The notes under the pieces were generated by a model that saw only the letters and a list, made by a program, of their open reading frames with translations, was not told the DNA's origin and made no database searches. Of a stretch of 64,000 nucleotides of DNA, positions 9,772 to 19,077 are shown piece after piece. Source of the stretch: Gammaproteobacteria bacterium. Its GTDB lineage: Bacteria > Pseudomonadota > Gammaproteobacteria > Steroidobacterales > Woeseiaceae. The translations under genes were made by a program, and so were the position numbers. Location: positions 1-64,000 of the forward strand of contig JAACFB010000003.1 in assembly GCA_009937615.1 (NCBI GenBank), written 5' to 3'. How positions within the stretch are numbered: position 1 is the stretch's first letter; every line of letters begins with the position of its first letter.

Positions 9772-12096
9772 TCAGTTTCGAAGCGGAGTGCCGTGCTCCA
9801 GCATGAATTCGATGCGCGCCCGCGTTTCGGGCGTTTGCGCCAGCGTCAGGAACGCCTTGCGTTCCAGTGCACAGATATCATTTTCCGACAGCTCGGTACC
9901 GGGATCCACATCGCCACCGGTAACGATCATGGCAATCTGGGCACCCGTTGTTACGTCATGCGGTGTCAGCCGGCCTTTTTCAAGTGCCTTTGCCAGCCAG
10001 TCCTGCATTTCGGACCACACGGAGCGACCGGCCACGGGCAACGGCGGCCGCTGAGTCGGCGCGTAACCGTCACGCAACTCCAGCACGGACTTTACGGCAG
10101 CGCCAAGCAGCCGGTCCCGGTTCATAATGTAGTCGTCAACACCGTGCCGGAACATGGCCAGCGGCTCGGCTTCCAGCGGGGAGCGAGCGGTCTTGCCATA
10201 GCCGATGTTCATAAAGGCGCTCCACGCGCCCTTGGTCACATCGCCGTGGCGTTCGGACCAGCGATACAGCATTTCCTTGACGCCTCCGCCTCCGGGAACG
10301 ACGCCGACCAGCGATTCGACCAGCCCGGTTACCGAGTTCGCGTGAAAAATCACCTTGTCGGCATGCAGCACGACCTCGAAGCCGCCGCCAAGGGACAGCC
10401 CGGACGGCGCCGCGACAACCGGAATCGGTGCGTGTTTCATCCCGAGGACGGTCTGCTGGAAATGGCCGAGGAAACGATCCAGCCCGGCCCAGTCCTCGCG
10501 AGTGATGAAACCGAGCACGCTTTCCAGGTTGACGCCACAGGAAAAGTGCTGCGCGTCGTTGTGAATGATCAGGCCTGCCAGCTTTTTGCTGGCGTGCCTG
10601 ACGGCGGACTCGAGCAGCTGCATCGACTCGCCGTCGAGCGTATTGGCCTTGCTGTGAAACTCGACAAGCCCGATGCCGGCGTCGAGTTCGAAGTAGCTGG
10701 CGACGGCATTTTGTTCGAGCGGGGTAAGTTTACGTCTCTCCTCAGTGAAGCGTATGACGCCCTCGGCTCGTTCGAGGTTCGTATAGCTGCCATCGGCAAG
10801 CAGGTACTGCAGATTGCGGCCTTTTACCCGATAAAATGATTCACCCGCAGCCGTTCGAAGGAAACGCGGCACGTCCCGGCCGTCCTGTTCGAGGCGCGCA
10901 ATGAATCGATCTACGCCGATCGCGTCGATCATCTCGAAAGGGCCCTGCAGCCAGTTGTAACCGAGTTTCATCGCGTCATCGATTGCGACGAGCGAATCGT
11001 TGACATTGGGTACCAGCTGCGCCGCGTAGCAGAGCGTGCCCGCGAGTATTTCCCAGGCGTACTGCCCGTATTTGTCGTCTGTTTCAAGCAGCACGGTAAA
11101 GTCGCCGGCGGCTTCGGCGTCTATCGCCACCTGTGGCCTGGCCGGGTCGAATTCCCGGTAGCTGAACGAATCGAAGTCGAGCGTCTTGCGACTGACGCCC
11201 CGCGCGGCATCTGCGGGCCTGTAGAATCCGCCGCTGTCGGACTTGTTGCCGATGTAGCCCTCGTCGATCATACGAACCATGACCGGTATCTCAGCCGAGA
11301 CACCGTGAAAACTGTCACTGTCGGGGAGTATCGATACGAGGCTGCTGGCGACATCGCTCATCAGGTCGATGCCGATCAGGTCGTACAACCCGAAAACGCC
11401 GGTCTTCGGAATACCCAGCGGCCGGCCGAAGATTGCGTCGGCTTCTTCGGGTTTCAGGCCCATTCGAAAAGCCGTGTGCAGGGCTGTCTGGATTGCAAAG
11501 ACGCCAACACGATTGCCGAGGAAGCCCGGGGTGTCGTTGCAGACGACAATACCCTTGCCCATTCGGGCGTCGTTGAACTGTGCAAGACAGTCGATCACCT
11601 CGGGCCGCGTATCTTTTCCGCGAACGAGTTCCAGAAGCCGCATGAACCGTACGGGGTTGAAAAAATGCGTGATCGCGAACTCGGCGCGAAACGACTCAGG
11701 CATGCCGTCGACGAGCAATGAAATCGGTATCGTCGACGTATTGGAGGAGACGATCGAGCCAGGCTTGCGCACGGCATCGATCTGCCGGTAAAGGGCTCTT
11801 TTGACATCCAGCCGTTCGACGACGGCCTCGGCTATCCAGTCGCGGTCCGACAGGAGACGCATGTCGTCCTCGATATTGCCGATTGTTATCCGCTCGACAA
11901 AATCCTTATGCAACAGTCCGGGCTGGTTTTCATCGAGCAGCCGCTCGAGCGCCCGCTCGGCGATCGCGTTGCGATTTTCACCATCCGAAGCGACATCGAG
12001 CAACACGACGTCAACCCCGGCATTGGCGAGCTGTCCGGCAATGCCGAGCCCCATCGTCCCGGCGCCTATCACGGCGGCTTTGTTGATTTCGTACAT
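9772..12096 (-). CDS. bifunctional 3-hydroxyacyl-CoA dehydrogenase / enoyl-CoA hydratase
   Basis: A 774-residue two-domain beta-oxidation enzyme with the dehydrogenase first. The Rossmann start VIGAGTMGLGIAGQLANAG binds NAD. The 3HCDH motif FNPVRFMRLLELV (about 145) and two C-terminal 3HCDH lobes reach to about residue 430. The last third is a crotonase domain (about 475-720) with the oxyanion-hole region SLGGGFEVVLHADKV. This order is the reverse of E. coli FadB and matches FadB-like proteins of many proteobacteria. It hydrates enoyl-CoA and oxidises the 3-hydroxyacyl product. It sits between the alpha/beta hydrolase (9 bases) and the acyl-CoA dehydrogenase (8 bases). Confidence 0.9.
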   Translation of the reverse strand: MYEINKAAVIGAGTMGLGIAGQLANAGVDVVLLDVASDGENRNAIAERALERLLDENQPGLLHKDFVERITIGNIEDDMRLLSDRDWIAEAVVERLDVKRALYRQIDAVRKPGSIVSSNTSTIPISLLVDGMPESFRAEFAITHFFNPVRFMRLLELVRGKDTRPEVIDCLAQFNDARMGKGIVVCNDTPGFLGNRVGVFAIQTALHTAFRMGLKPEEADAIFGRPLGIPKTGVFGLYDLIGIDLMSDVASSLVSILPDSDSFHGVSAEIPVMVRMIDEGYIGNKSDSGGFYRPADAARGVSRKTLDFDSFSYREFDPARPQVAIDAEAAGDFTVLLETDDKYGQYAWEILAGTLCYAAQLVPNVNDSLVAIDDAMKLGYNWLQGPFEMIDAIGVDRFIARLEQDGRDVPRFLRTAAGESFYRVKGRNLQYLLADGSYTNLERAEGVIRFTEERRKLTPLEQNAVASYFELDAGIGLVEFHSKANTLDGESMQLLESAVRHASKKLAGLIIHNDAQHFSCGVNLESVLGFITREDWAGLDRFLGHFQQTVLGMKHAPIPVVAAPSGLSLGGGFEVVLHADKVIFHANSVTGLVESLVGVVPGGGGVKEMLYRWSERHGDVTKGAWSAFMNIGYGKTARSPLEAEPLAMFRHGVDDYIMNRDRLLGAAVKSVLELRDGYAPTQRPPLPVAGRSVWSEMQDWLAKALEKGRLTPHDVTTGAQIAMIVTGGDVDPGTELSENDICALERKAFLTLAQTPETRARIEFMLEHGTPLRN

Positions 12097-12105
12097 CAGT
12101 ATGGC

Positions 12106-12915
12106 TCAGCGGGTTGGGTTGTTCTTGAATATGAAGTCGCGTAGCAGCTGCCGGCACCTGTCGGGTGCCTCCTGCGGCACCATGTGACCACTTTCCTCGA
12201 TGATCGTGACTTCCGGATCAGGCAGATGCGCAACGAGCTCGAGGCCCGCCTTGCGGGGAGCCATGCGGTCCTTGCCGGCCAGGATAACCTGCGCGGGTGC
12301 CTGGATCGCGGCCGCCGCCTGTTTACCGTTCTTGTATGCGTCACAGGCCCGCAGGTCGGCGGCCAGCTCGGCCGGCACATTACCGCGCATGACTTTGCGG
12401 CCGCCGGCAACCATCGAGTTGCCCGGTATCGGGCCCTGGTGCAACTGGCCTGCCGGGCCGAAGCCCCAGCCAAGCATCATGGCAATTGCCGCCTCGGGAT
12501 CGTTCTCGGCGGCGCTGATCAATGCCTCGTTCACAGGCGTCGCCAGGCCGCTCGCGATAAAGGACACTGACTTCAGCCGCTCGGGGAAGCGCGATGCGAA
12601 TTCCAGTGCATCGAGGCATCCCTGCGAGTGCGCGACAAGCGATATGTTATTGATGTCGAGTGTCTTGACGACGTCGTTGAGCCAGTCCGCGATGGCTTCG
12701 ATCGTTGTCAGCGGCGGTCCTTCGGAATTGGTGTGACCGGGCAGGTCGGGTACGAGCACAGAATAATTCCGGAACGCGAAAAAACGAGCGTGCAGGCCCC
12801 AGAACGTGTGATCCAGGCCACTGCCGTGCAGGAAGATGACCGTCGGCTTGCTGTTATCGAAGGGCTTGCCGCCGGTTGTTGCAAAAACCTGCTTGCCGTT
12901 GACCGCGAAGTACAT
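12106..12915 (-). CDS. alpha/beta hydrolase
   Basis: A 269-residue serine hydrolase without a signal peptide. The oxyanion region HGSGLDHTFW is near residue 30, the nucleophile elbow AHSQG near 115, a late Asp in VILAGKDRMAPR and the catalytic His in EESGHMVPQEAP. This is the complete Ser-Asp-His triad of the fold. Esterase, thioesterase or C-C hydrolase activity cannot be told apart from sequence. It starts two bases after metY and ends nine bases before the hydratase/dehydrogenase gene, so it may hydrolyse an ester, or a CoA or thiol ester, formed in that pathway. Confidence 0.82.
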   Translation of the reverse strand: MYFAVNGKQVFATTGGKPFDNSKPTVIFLHGSGLDHTFWGLHARFFAFRNYSVLVPDLPGHTNSEGPPLTTIEAIADWLNDVVKTLDINNISLVAHSQGCLDALEFASRFPERLKSVSFIASGLATPVNEALISAAENDPEAAIAMMLGWGFGPAGQLHQGPIPGNSMVAGGRKVMRGNVPAELAADLRACDAYKNGKQAAAAIQAPAQVILAGKDRMAPRKAGLELVAHLPDPEVTIIEESGHMVPQEAPDRCRQLLRDFIFKNNPTR

Positions 12916-12917
12916 GC

Positions 12918-14216
12918 TCAGCCTTTCGCAACACGTTTCGCCGCGCGGAACCCGGTTTCGAAATCGGCCTTGATGTCAGCGACGTCTTCGAGGCCCACCG
13001 ACAGGCGGATCATGTCTTCCGTAATGCCGGCTGCGACGAGCGCGTCGGCATCGATGCGTGAGTGCGTTGTCGTGGCGGGATGAATGATCAGGGTCTTCGC
13101 GTCACCGACGTTGGCGAGGTGCGAAGCGAGCTCGACATTCTCTATAAATGTCTTGCCAGCCTCGCGGCCGCCTTTGACGCCGAAGCTCACGATGGAGCCA
13201 GCGCCCTTGGGAAGGTACTTCTGTGCGAGTTTGTGGCTCGAGTGTGACGGCAGGCTGGGGTGACTGACCCACGAGACCTGCTCGTGTCCCGTCAGATAGT
13301 CGAGCAGTTCGGCCGTATTGGACAGGTGTTTATCCATTCTTAGCGACAGCGTCTCGATACCCTGCAGCAGCAGGAACGCGTTCATCGGGCTCATCGACGG
13401 GCCAATATCACGCATCGCCTCGGCGCGGATGCGGGTCGCGAACGCGCTGGGTCCGAACTCTTCCCAGAGGTTGATGCCAGAGAACGGCGCGTACGGCTCC
13501 GTGATCGTCGGATACTTGTCGGTCGCGCCCCAATCGAAGTTGCCGCCGTCGACGACGGCGCCGCCAATCGCCGCACCGTGACCGCCCATCCACTTCGTGA
13601 CCGAGTGCACGGTCACGTTGGCGCCATAATCGAAGCAGCGGCAAAGGTACGGCGTGTTAAATGTCGCGTCGACCATGAACGGTACGTGATGATCGCCGCC
13701 GATCTTCGCAATTGCCTCGAGGTCGAGAATGTCGAGACCGGGGTTGCCGATCAGTTCGCCGTATATCAGTCGCGTATTGTCCTGTATCGCGTCGCGAAAG
13801 CCCCCTGTATCCGTCGGATCGACAAAGGTTGCGGTAATGCCGAAGCGCGGCAGCGTGTTCTTCATCAGGCTGATGTTGCCGCCATACATTTGCGTGGATG
13901 CGACGATGTGATCGCCCTGACCGAGAATCGCGGTGATCGCGCAAAACGTCGCGGCCATGCCGGATGCCGTGCAGACCGCCGCCGAGCCGCCTTCGAGCGC
14001 CGCGATGCGCTGTTCCAGCACCCCAACCGTCGGGTTGGTTATGCGGCTGTAGGCATGGCCGCCTCGCTCGAGGTTGAAGATCGATGAGGCCGTATCGGTG
14101 TCGGGAAAGACATACGACGTGGTCTGGTAGATCGGCGTGGCCCGGGCTCCGAAGACCGGGTCGACGGTCTGGCCCGCATGCAGGCTCAGCGTGTCAAAAT
14201 TCAGAAATCGCGACAT
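12918..14216 (-). CDS. metY: O-acetyl/O-succinylhomoserine sulfhydrylase
   Basis: A 432-residue PLP enzyme of the Cys/Met metabolism family, in the longer MetY class. The N-terminus (LDTLSLHAGQ type, here FDTLSLHAGQTVDP) and YSRITNPTVGVLEQRIAALEGG are characteristic. The PLP lysine is in VHSVTKWMGGHG (about 208). It converts an activated homoserine ester plus sulfide to homocysteine, and family members also use methanethiol to make methionine directly. It lies 30 bases after the metB-like gene and 2 before the alpha/beta hydrolase. With metA upstream, the acyl donor is probably the homoserine ester made by MetA. Confidence 0.92.
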   Translation of the reverse strand: MSRFLNFDTLSLHAGQTVDPVFGARATPIYQTTSYVFPDTDTASSIFNLERGGHAYSRITNPTVGVLEQRIAALEGGSAAVCTASGMAATFCAITAILGQGDHIVASTQMYGGNISLMKNTLPRFGITATFVDPTDTGGFRDAIQDNTRLIYGELIGNPGLDILDLEAIAKIGGDHHVPFMVDATFNTPYLCRCFDYGANVTVHSVTKWMGGHGAAIGGAVVDGGNFDWGATDKYPTITEPYAPFSGINLWEEFGPSAFATRIRAEAMRDIGPSMSPMNAFLLLQGIETLSLRMDKHLSNTAELLDYLTGHEQVSWVSHPSLPSHSSHKLAQKYLPKGAGSIVSFGVKGGREAGKTFIENVELASHLANVGDAKTLIIHPATTTHSRIDADALVAAGITEDMIRLSVGLEDVADIKADFETGFRAAKRVAKG

Positions 14217-14246
14217 GGCGGCGGCTAATTCTGATCGGGTGCTCTG

Positions 14247-15398
14247 TCAAACCTGGTCGAGAGCAGCCGCCAGCGCATCGATCAGGTCCTCGGTGTCTTC
14301 GAGTCCGACCGATGCGCGAACAAGACCGTCAATGATCCCGACCCGCGCTCTCTCGGCGGGCTCGACGTCGGCATGCGTCATCGTCACCGGGTGCGTGATC
14401 AGCGACTCGACCGAACCCAGGTTTTCCGCGAGGCTCCAGACCTTGATGTTGTCCATGAGTTTCTTGCCTGCGGCAACGCCGCCGGTGACTTCGAACCATA
14501 GCATTGCGCCAAAGCCGGAGGCCTGGCGCTTGGACAGTTCGTGCTGCGCGAAAGACTCGAGGCCCGGATAGGCGACCTGCTCGACCTTGGGGTGTGCCTC
14601 TAGAAACTCGGCGATCGCCATGGCACTGGCCGACTGGTAGTCCATGCGGACGGACAGCGTCTTGCAGCCCTGTAGCGTGAGCCAGGCTACCTGCGGCGAC
14701 ATGATCGTGCCGGTGCTGTTCTGAATGAAGCGCACGGCCTCGGCATGCTCGTCGGTCTTGCTGACCACAGCGCCGCCGACCGTTGCGTTATGGCCGTCCA
14801 TGTACTTGGTCGTGCTGTGCAGCGATATGTCTGCACCGAGGTCGAGCGGCAGCTGGTAATAAGGGGTAAGGAACGTGTTGTCGACCACGTGCACGGCACC
14901 GGCCTTCGTCGCGATTTCCGAGATCGCGGCAATGTCGGAGCACTTCATCGTCGGGTTGGCCGGCGTCTCGGTGAAGATAAGCTTCGTGTTGTCGCGGACC
15001 GCCGCGGCTACCGCGTCCGGATCAGCCGTGTCCGCGAACGTGTAGTCAATGCCGAAGCGGCTCAGGATCTTGGTGCTGAGCCGGTAGGTGCCGCCGTAGG
15101 CGACGTCCGACACGATCGCATGCGCGCCGGCTTCCAGGAAAGCCAGCATCGTGGCCAATACGGCGCTCATGCCCGTGCCGAAGCAGGCGCAGTCGACGCC
15201 ACCCTCGAGATCGGCGATCTTGTTTTCGAGGGCCTTGACCGTCGGGTTGCCGGACCGCGAGTAGGTGAAGCCCTTGCTCAGGTACTCGTCCACCGAGGGC
15301 TGCACGTAGGTGGTTGACTGGTAGATCGGCGTCAGAATCGATCCCGTTATCGGATCCGGAGTAACGCCCGCATGAATTTGTCGGGTTCTAAAGCCCAT
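14247..15398 (-). CDS. metB: cystathionine gamma-synthase/lyase-type PLP enzyme
   Basis: A 383-residue Cys/Met-metabolism PLP enzyme of the shorter CGS/CGL class. It shows THAG-type start (RQIHAGVTPDP), YSRSGNPTVKALENKIADLE and the PLP lysine in LHSTTKYMDGHN (about 196). Cystathionine gamma-synthase joins cysteine to O-succinylhomoserine, and cystathionine gamma-lyase runs transsulfuration the other way. The two cannot be separated safely by eye. The position 52 bases after metA favours a synthesis role. Two different sulfur-incorporating enzymes in one operon suggest use of more than one sulfur donor. Confidence 0.87.
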   Translation of the reverse strand: MGFRTRQIHAGVTPDPITGSILTPIYQSTTYVQPSVDEYLSKGFTYSRSGNPTVKALENKIADLEGGVDCACFGTGMSAVLATMLAFLEAGAHAIVSDVAYGGTYRLSTKILSRFGIDYTFADTADPDAVAAAVRDNTKLIFTETPANPTMKCSDIAAISEIATKAGAVHVVDNTFLTPYYQLPLDLGADISLHSTTKYMDGHNATVGGAVVSKTDEHAEAVRFIQNSTGTIMSPQVAWLTLQGCKTLSVRMDYQSASAMAIAEFLEAHPKVEQVAYPGLESFAQHELSKRQASGFGAMLWFEVTGGVAAGKKLMDNIKVWSLAENLGSVESLITHPVTMTHADVEPAERARVGIIDGLVRASVGLEDTEDLIDALAAALDQV

Positions 15399-15450
15399 TA
15401 TTCGTATTCCTTATTGTGGTAAGTCGGCCTGCCCGTGACAGGACACAAGA

Positions 15451-16566
15451 TCATACATGGATCGGGGGGACCGCGGGAATGCCGACACGCTGGCCGCCTG
15501 CGCGGATGCCCAGCGGGTCGTCCCGGTCGATGCCCGGCATGAACTGCGATCTGCGGTCGAGGTTCGTAACCTGGTAAACGAGCCCCAGCCAGTTGTTGAC
15601 GATCGCGCGACCGGTGTCGCCCCAGGTGTTATCCGCGTAAGTCAGCAGCTCGTCTTCGGGGAAGGACAGGGACGTTTGCCCCTGTGCCCTGGCCCTCACA
15701 GCCGCTTCGATATGCGCTGCCGCGATCTCCTCGCCGGCGGCTGAAAAGTAATTCTCGGGGATGCGAGGTACGGCCTCCCGCTCGCCACGAAGATACCGTT
15801 CGACTTCCCGCTTGCACTCTTTCAGGAGGCTGATCGTGCTGTATTCGGGATGGCCCTGAAAGTACATGATCCGAAACTGGTCCGGGCTTACCGCAAGATG
15901 GACGCCGACCTCGGCGCTTTCCGCGAGCACCATGAGGCCGGCAGCTTCGAGCTGCTCCCTGGAAACGTCGTTATATCGAGAGTGCGGCGCGTCGAACCGG
16001 GTGTTGACGTCGCGTAAAAAGGGATGCTCGGGATGCGTAATCCGGTGGCTGTAAACACCCCATTGCTTGCGCGGAAGCCGGCGGCGATCGATGCCGTGGT
16101 AATGCTTGACCAGCGCGTGTGTAGCGAGGCACGAACAAAAGACGGAGGCCACATTGTCGTGCGCCCACTCGACTATGTTGATCAGCGGCTTCCAGAACGG
16201 CTCCTGTTCCAGTGCAGGGTTGCTCACATTGGCGCCCGTGATGATCAGCGCATCCAGGCCAAGCTCGGCGAGTTCGGCAAAGTCGAAATAGTGTTTCCGG
16301 ACGTGTTCGAGCGCCTTTTCACTGCGGTTCAGTTCGGGCAATGTGAACGGATAGACGTAGAACTGGGCAATCGGGTTACTGCTGCCGATGAGGCGGATGA
16401 ATTGCCGTTCGGTCGCAGTCAGCGCCGCGTCGGGCATCATGTTCAGGAAGCCTATGTGCAGCTCCCGGATGTCCTGTTCCCTCGCACGCTCGACCGTCAG
16501 CACGACCTCGCCGCGTTCCCGGAGAACGCGAAACGTCGGCAGTTCGTTATGGGCGACCAGGGGCAT
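15451..16566 (-). CDS. metA: homoserine O-acyltransferase, MetA family
   Basis: A 371-residue member of the MetA (homoserine O-succinyl/acetyl-transferase) family with a class-I glutamine-amidotransferase-like fold. It shows HIGFLNMMPDAALTATERQF near residue 37, ITGANVSNP, a Cys-containing nucleophile region SVFCSCLATHAL (about 143) and the His/Glu dyad in QGHPEYST (about 238). It activates homoserine for methionine synthesis. Acetyl versus succinyl use is not predictable from the family name alone. It starts two bases after the acetylpolyamine amidohydrolase stop, so the two are co-transcribed. It is longer than E. coli MetA (309) at the C-terminus. Confidence 0.9.
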   Translation of the reverse strand: MPLVAHNELPTFRVLRERGEVVLTVERAREQDIRELHIGFLNMMPDAALTATERQFIRLIGSSNPIAQFYVYPFTLPELNRSEKALEHVRKHYFDFAELAELGLDALIITGANVSNPALEQEPFWKPLINIVEWAHDNVASVFCSCLATHALVKHYHGIDRRRLPRKQWGVYSHRITHPEHPFLRDVNTRFDAPHSRYNDVSREQLEAAGLMVLAESAEVGVHLAVSPDQFRIMYFQGHPEYSTISLLKECKREVERYLRGEREAVPRIPENYFSAAGEEIAAAHIEAAVRARAQGQTSLSFPEDELLTYADNTWGDTGRAIVNNWLGLVYQVTNLDRRSQFMPGIDRDDPLGIRAGGQRVGIPAVPPIHV

Positions 16567-16568
16567 AG

Positions 16569-17603
16569 TCAGTCAGCGGTGCCGGCGGCGGAAATCAGCA
16601 CATTAACAGCATTTGTGCCGATATCGTCAATGGCATAGCCGCCTTCGAGAACGAAGAGCATCGGAATGTCGAGGCCGGCGATTCTCGAGCCCACCCGGAA
16701 ATAGTCCTCGCTTTCGAGGCGAAACTGCGAAATCGGATCATCGATATAGGTATCGACGCCGAGCGAGATGACGACACTGTCTGGTGCATAGCCGGCGATC
16801 AGTTTCAGTCCGGCATCGAGCGCGTTGAACCATTCGCTGGAGCTGCTCTGCCAGCGCAGGGGAAAATTGGCGTTGTACCCTTCGCCCGGGCCGGCGCCAC
16901 GCTCGTCGGCATGGCCCAGAAAATAGGGGTACTCCTGGAGCGGATCGCCATGAATCGACACGAACAACACGTCGTTGCGCTCGTAAAAAATCGATTGCGT
17001 GCCGTTGCCATGGTGGTAGTCGATGTCGAGAACGGCAATTCGCGATGCGCCATGGTCAAGCAGGTACTGGCTCGCTATCGCGGCATTATTGAGAAAGCAG
17101 TAGCCGCCCAGGTAATCGGCGGCAGCGTGGTGTCCGGGCGGGCGGCACAATGCGAAAACGCAGCCGTCACCGCCGTGCACTTTCGCGGCGCCGGTCAAAG
17201 CGACATTGGCGGCCGCGGCCACTGCGGTCCACGTCCCGGCCGTAATCGGCGTACCGGCATCGAACGAGAAGTAGGACAGCTTGCCGTCGATATGCTCGGG
17301 TTCTATCTGGCGCATGCCGCGCACGGCCCAGTTGATGGGCAGTGCGTCGCAGTCGCGCCCCTCGGCAGCCCACAGGTCCCAGGCCTGCTGCAGGAATTCG
17401 ACGTAGCGCGCGTTGTGGACGCGGCGCACCGGGTCGAGTCCGAAATCGTCCGGAGCAATAACGTCACCGAGTTTTGAGCGCAACACCGCGGCAAGGACGA
17501 GATCGGCGCGCTCCGGGCATTCGTAGCAGGGCTTGAGCTCACCCTCGGACAGTTCTCCCTTGCCATGATGCAGACGATGATCGTTGCTGTAGACCGTGAG
17601 CAT
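16569..17603 (-). CDS. histone-deacetylase-family acetylpolyamine amidohydrolase
   Basis: A 344-residue zinc hydrolase of the HDAC superfamily, closest in layout to bacterial acetylpolyamine amidohydrolases. These remove acetyl groups from acetylputrescine, acetylcadaverine or acetylspermidine. Key motifs are CRPPGHHA (about 147), the Zn ligands in DIDYHHGNGTQ (about 184) and a second Asp in SLGVDTYIDDP (about 283), then LEGGYAID. It is cytoplasmic. It leads the minus-strand operon into metA, an unusual pairing, and is divergent from a class-III aminotransferase that could act on the freed diamine. Confidence 0.86.
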   Translation of the reverse strand: MLTVYSNDHRLHHGKGELSEGELKPCYECPERADLVLAAVLRSKLGDVIAPDDFGLDPVRRVHNARYVEFLQQAWDLWAAEGRDCDALPINWAVRGMRQIEPEHIDGKLSYFSFDAGTPITAGTWTAVAAAANVALTGAAKVHGGDGCVFALCRPPGHHAAADYLGGYCFLNNAAIASQYLLDHGASRIAVLDIDYHHGNGTQSIFYERNDVLFVSIHGDPLQEYPYFLGHADERGAGPGEGYNANFPLRWQSSSSEWFNALDAGLKLIAGYAPDSVVISLGVDTYIDDPISQFRLESEDYFRVGSRIAGLDIPMLFVLEGGYAIDDIGTNAVNVLISAAGTAD

Positions 17604-17722
17604 ATCTGACGCGTCTCCTGCGGTTGTGGGCCGGACAGTATCCGAGCTCCATGATTATCGCTTGGTGTGCGCCGGGTCAATGTTCTTTATCATCGACCGG
17701 ATCTCAGGTACGGGACAGGTCG

Positions 17723-19012
17723 GTGAATTCGGATACATCCAGTCTACTGCGAAGAAGAGAGCGCCTGCTCGGCTCGGCCTACAGCCTCTTCTACCGGGAG
17801 CCGCTGCATCTCGTGCGCGGCGAGGGCGTCTGGCTTTACGATGCCAACGGCCGCAAATATCTCGACATGTACAACAACGTGCCACATGTCGGGCACTGTC
17901 ACCCGCGGGTCGTCGACGCCATGTGCGAGCAGGCGGCGCTGCTCAACACGCACACGCGGTATCTGCACGAGAACGTACTCGATTATGCTGAACGACTGAC
18001 GGCGAAACTGCCGGATGAGCTCGATACGGCAATGTTTTGCTGCACTGGCAGCGAGGCGAACGAACTGGCGCTGCGCATTGCGCGCTCGGTAACGGGGGCC
18101 AGGGGCGTGATCGTAACCGACTATGCTTACCACGGTAATTCCCAGGCGACCTGGGAAATCAGCCCCGAGGACTGTTCGGACGAGCATCGCCCGGACTATG
18201 TGGTAACGGTCCCGTCGCCGGATCGTTATCGCGGCCGCTACCGCGGTGACGACGCCGGCGAGCGGTATGCCGCACACGTGCAGGACGCCGTCGACGTCCT
18301 GGCGGAAAGAGGCATTAAGCCCGCCGCGTTCATCATCGACACCATTGTCTCGAGCGGCGGCGTCGTAGTTCCGCCGGTGGGCTATCTCAGTAAAGCGGCT
18401 GCAACCGTCAGACAGGCTGGCGGCCTGTTCATCGCCGACGAGGTTCAGCCCGGTTTCGGTCGCACAGGTAAGAACTTCTGGGGCTTCGCGGCCGAGCCAG
18501 TCGTTCCGGACATCGTCACAATGGGCAAGCCCATGGGTAACGGTCACCCCGTCGCGGGCGTCGTAACCCGCGCCGACCTGGCCGCGGCGCTCGCCGGCAA
18601 GGGTGGCTACTTCAACACCTTTGGCGGGAACCCGGTTTCCTGCGCGGCGGCGCTGGCTGTGCTCGATATCATCGAAGAGGAGGCGCTGCAGCAGAATGCG
18701 CTGCGGGTAGGTCAGCACATTGCCGACGCGCTGCGCAAACTCAGTGACCGCCACGAATGTATCGGTGACGTTCGGGGCAACGGGCTGTTCATCGCGCTCG
18801 AACTCGTTACGGATCGAGAGCAACGGCTGCCCGCGGCTGCGCTGGCCTCTGCGACGGTCAACGACCTGCGCGACCGCGGCGTGCTGACCGGCTCGATCGG
18901 GCCCGATAACAATGTACTCAAGCTGCGGCCCCCAATGGTTTTAAGCAGAGCCGACGCCGACTTCATGCTGGGTGTCCTGGATCGGTCGCTCGAGGCAGGT
19001 ACCGATATGTGA
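17723..19012 (+). CDS. class-III PLP aminotransferase (diamine/omega-amino acid type)
   Basis: An aminotransferase of about 430 residues. The GTG at 17723 is proposed as start: it has GACAGG just upstream, and the protein from there ([16 protein letters not shown]) leads straight into the family fold. Upstream ATGs at 17624 and 17651 add a stretch with no family look. It shows [49 protein letters not shown] (Asp contacting PLP) and the PLP lysine in [10 protein letters not shown]. Such enzymes move the amino group of putrescine, GABA or beta-alanine-like substrates to pyruvate or 2-oxoglutarate. Divergence from the acetylpolyamine amidohydrolase suggests diamine use, by inference. Confidence 0.86.
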   Translation: MNSDTSSLLRRRERLLGSAYSLFYREPLHLVRGEGVWLYDANGRKYLDMYNNVPHVGHCHPRVVDAMCEQAALLNTHTRYLHENVLDYAERLTAKLPDELDTAMFCCTGSEANELALRIARSVTGARGVIVTDYAYHGNSQATWEISPEDCSDEHRPDYVVTVPSPDRYRGRYRGDDAGERYAAHVQDAVDVLAERGIKPAAFIIDTIVSSGGVVVPPVGYLSKAAATVRQAGGLFIADEVQPGFGRTGKNFWGFAAEPVVPDIVTMGKPMGNGHPVAGVVTRADLAAALAGKGGYFNTFGGNPVSCAAALAVLDIIEEEALQQNALRVGQHIADALRKLSDRHECIGDVRGNGLFIALELVTDREQRLPAAALASATVNDLRDRGVLTGSIGPDNNVLKLRPPMVLSRADADFMLGVLDRSLEAGTDM

Positions 19013-19077
19013 CGGCAGTCACAGCGGGGCGAACCTCGGTGCCCTACCTTGAGGACAGGTCAATCGAGGTCAGGAAT

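Noticed and set aside
9095-10839. Plus-strand frames of 319 and 348 residues
   Set aside because: Both are antisense to the acyl-CoA dehydrogenase and hydratase/dehydrogenase genes and show no domain.
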